From Acidobacteriaceae bacterium (GTDB taxonomy: Bacteria; Acidobacteriota; Terriglobia; Terriglobales; Acidobacteriaceae): a stretch of DNA of 6,019 nt. Numbering within the stretch: position 1 is the stretch's first letter; each line of letters begins with the position of its first letter. Both the position numbers and the translations under genes were made by a program. Shown piece by piece: positions 5,024 through 6,019 of the stretch. Location: the NCBI GenBank assembly GCA_030040175.1, contig JASHUF010000043.1, positions 1 to 6,019 on the forward strand. The letters run 5' to 3'. The notes beneath the pieces were generated by a model. It searched no databases. It was not told the DNA's origin and saw nothing but the letters and a program-made list of their open reading frames with translations.

Positions 5024-5893
5024 TCATGCCTTTGTTTCCGCCCTTATCAATGCATCGATCCTCGGCGCCAGCCGCGTGAGCAGGCCGGCGAGCCTGGCCT
5101 CCACCTTGCGCCCGGTCTCAAACACTTCTTCGTGGCTCAGCGGCGCCGCGCTCAGTCCCGCCGCCAGATTGGTAACGCAGGAGAGGCCCAGCACATCCAT
5201 GCCCATGTGCCGCGCCACAAGGGTCTCCGGCACCGTGGACATGCCCACCAGAGTGGCGCCCAGCGTGCGAAAGGCGCGAATCTCCGCCGGGGTCTCGAAG
5301 CTCGGTCCCGGCGTGGCCAGATAGATACCTTCTTTCAGCTCGAATCCCTCTTCGCGCGCGGCTTCGCGGGCGAGCGCCCGCAGCCGTTTGCTGTAGGCCT
5401 CGGTCATGTCGAAGAAGCGCAGCCCCGCGCCCGGCGCGAATGCGAAGCGCGGCTCGTTCGCCCCCGTGAGCGGATTCCATCCCATCATGTTGATGTGATC
5501 GCTGAGCGCCACCAGCGCACCCAGGCTCAGACCCTCTTGAATCCCGCCGGCGGCATTGGTCAAAACCACCGCGCGCACGCCCAGCGCGCCCAGCACGCGC
5601 AGCGGAAACGTGACCTCAAGCGGCGAATAGCCCTCGTAAGAATGCACACGCCCTTGCATGATGGCCACAGGCGCCCCACCCAGCGCGCCAGCGACGATTC
5701 GTCCCGGGTGCCCTTCCACCGTCGACCGCGGAAAATGCGGAATCTCGCCGTAAGGCACAATCACCGGGTCCACAACCGCATCCGCGGCCGCGCCCAGTCC
5801 CGATCCCAGCACCACGCCCACGCGCGGCTCGTGCCCGTGCAAGCGTGTTTTCAAGAATGCGGCGGCTTCCGCCACCTGGTCGTAGTAGCTCAT
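5024..5893 (-). CDS. Purine nucleoside phosphorylase, trimeric type
   Basis: This enzyme splits purine ribo- or deoxyribonucleosides with phosphate to give the base and (deoxy)ribose-1-phosphate, in cytoplasmic purine salvage. The 289-residue length is normal for the trimeric (PNP/MTAP, PunA-like) family. Phosphate-site motifs are GSGLG (30-34, Ser31), GRVHSYEGY (81-89, Arg82 and His84) and Ser219. TNAAGG (112-117) is the conserved core loop. The base and ribose site is GPSFET (196-201, with Phe199 and Glu200), VGMSTVPE (216-223, Met218), Asn242 in VTNLAAG and His254 in SHEEV. Glu200 and Asn242 correspond to human Glu201 and Asn243, which points to 6-oxopurines (inosine, guanosine) and away from adenosine. 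Everything needed for activity appears present. The ribosome binding site is weak (GGAC 6 bases before ATG). The toxin-antitoxin locus follows on the same strand after 56 bp with its own promoter. Confidence 0.95.
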   Translation of the reverse strand: MSYYDQVAEAAAFLKTRLHGHEPRVGVVLGSGLGAAADAVVDPVIVPYGEIPHFPRSTVEGHPGRIVAGALGGAPVAIMQGRVHSYEGYSPLEVTFPLRVLGALGVRAVVLTNAAGGIQEGLSLGALVALSDHINMMGWNPLTGANEPRFAFAPGAGLRFFDMTEAYSKRLRALAREAAREEGFELKEGIYLATPGPSFETPAEIRAFRTLGATLVGMSTVPETLVARHMGMDVLGLSCVTNLAAGLSAAPLSHEEVFETGRKVEARLAGLLTRLAPRIDALIRAETKA

Positions 5894-6019
5894 CGCGAGT
5901 CCAAATCGATTTCGAGAGATGCGTTGCGCGTTCCCGCCATTTTACAGGGAGAATGCGCACACTCCGCGGGTGCTGAGGCGTCAGCGGCCTCCCGAGGGAT
6001 CGTCCGAATCGGCCACGTC
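5894..6019 (-). other. Upstream region of the phosphorylase gene; possible -10 box
   Basis: TAAAAT (5944-5939 on the - strand) is a possible -10 box for the phosphorylase gene, with a start site near 5932 and no clear -35 box. At the window edge one - strand frame reads DVADSDDPSGGR and stops at 5981, which could be the last residues of an upstream gene, but 12 residues cannot establish this. Another - strand frame stays open to a TGA overlapping the phosphorylase ATG (ATGA, 5893-5890); its composition does not look protein-like. Nothing else is visible here. Confidence 0.25.

Noticed and set aside
5616..5960. A 114-codon - strand frame overlapping the phosphorylase start
   Set aside because: The composition is Arg/Gly/Ala-rich and it overlaps a gene with complete active-site motifs; a shadow frame.
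1..6019. CRISPR arrays, tRNA or rRNA genes, insertion sequences, attachment sites, riboswitches
   Set aside because: No regularly spaced direct repeats, cloverleaf-like sequence, transposase frame or terminal inverted repeats with target duplication were seen.

Overview
The window looks like an ordinary chromosomal stretch from a GC-rich soil-type bacterium, most probably Acidobacteriota (Terriglobia, Acidobacteriaceae-like). This placement is inference. It rests on the TPR protein beginning near a KVIQDPAEY motif, the YXWGXW-type lipoprotein and the small SUOX-fold secreted protein, all of which I associate with that phylum. No rRNA or other phylogenetic marker is present.

Layout. Bases 1-813 (+) are the 3' part of a tetratricopeptide-type protein that begins upstream of the window. 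Bases 858-1778 (+) encode a secreted protein I do not recognise, preceded by an extended -10 element that would start transcription almost at its ATG. Bases 1897-3207 (+) encode an outer-envelope lipoprotein with W-T-P-G-Y-W repeats and a long Pro/Ala/His tail. A strong 9+4 bp hairpin (3275-3309) sits between it and the converging gene 3361-3924 (-), a secreted SUOX-fold (oxidoreductase molybdopterin-binding-like) protein without the usual cofactor cysteine. That gene diverges across only 39 bp from nuoI (3964-4434, +), the two-[4Fe-4S] subunit of respiratory complex I, here with no other nuo gene in view. A near-symmetric GTATAC element between them can serve as the -10 box in both directions.

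Bases 4440-4967 (-) form a BrnT/BrnA-type toxin-antitoxin locus. The ribbon-helix-helix antitoxin is intact, but the toxin reading frame is broken by an apparent one-base deletion near 4815. A perfect TATAAC-T-GTTATA palindrome (4971-4983) overlaps the predicted -10 box and is a good candidate autoregulatory operator. Bases 5024-5893 (-) encode a complete trimeric-type purine nucleoside phosphorylase. The last 126 bases hold its upstream region.

The genes do not form one pathway: cell-envelope proteins fill the left half, and respiration, purine salvage and a decayed toxin-antitoxin module the right half. I found no convincing new multi-gene system. The most informative items are the broken toxin with its palindromic operator, the shared divergent promoter with a probably leaderless nuoI, the isolated position of nuoI, and the intergenic hairpin that may belong to a dispersed repeat family.
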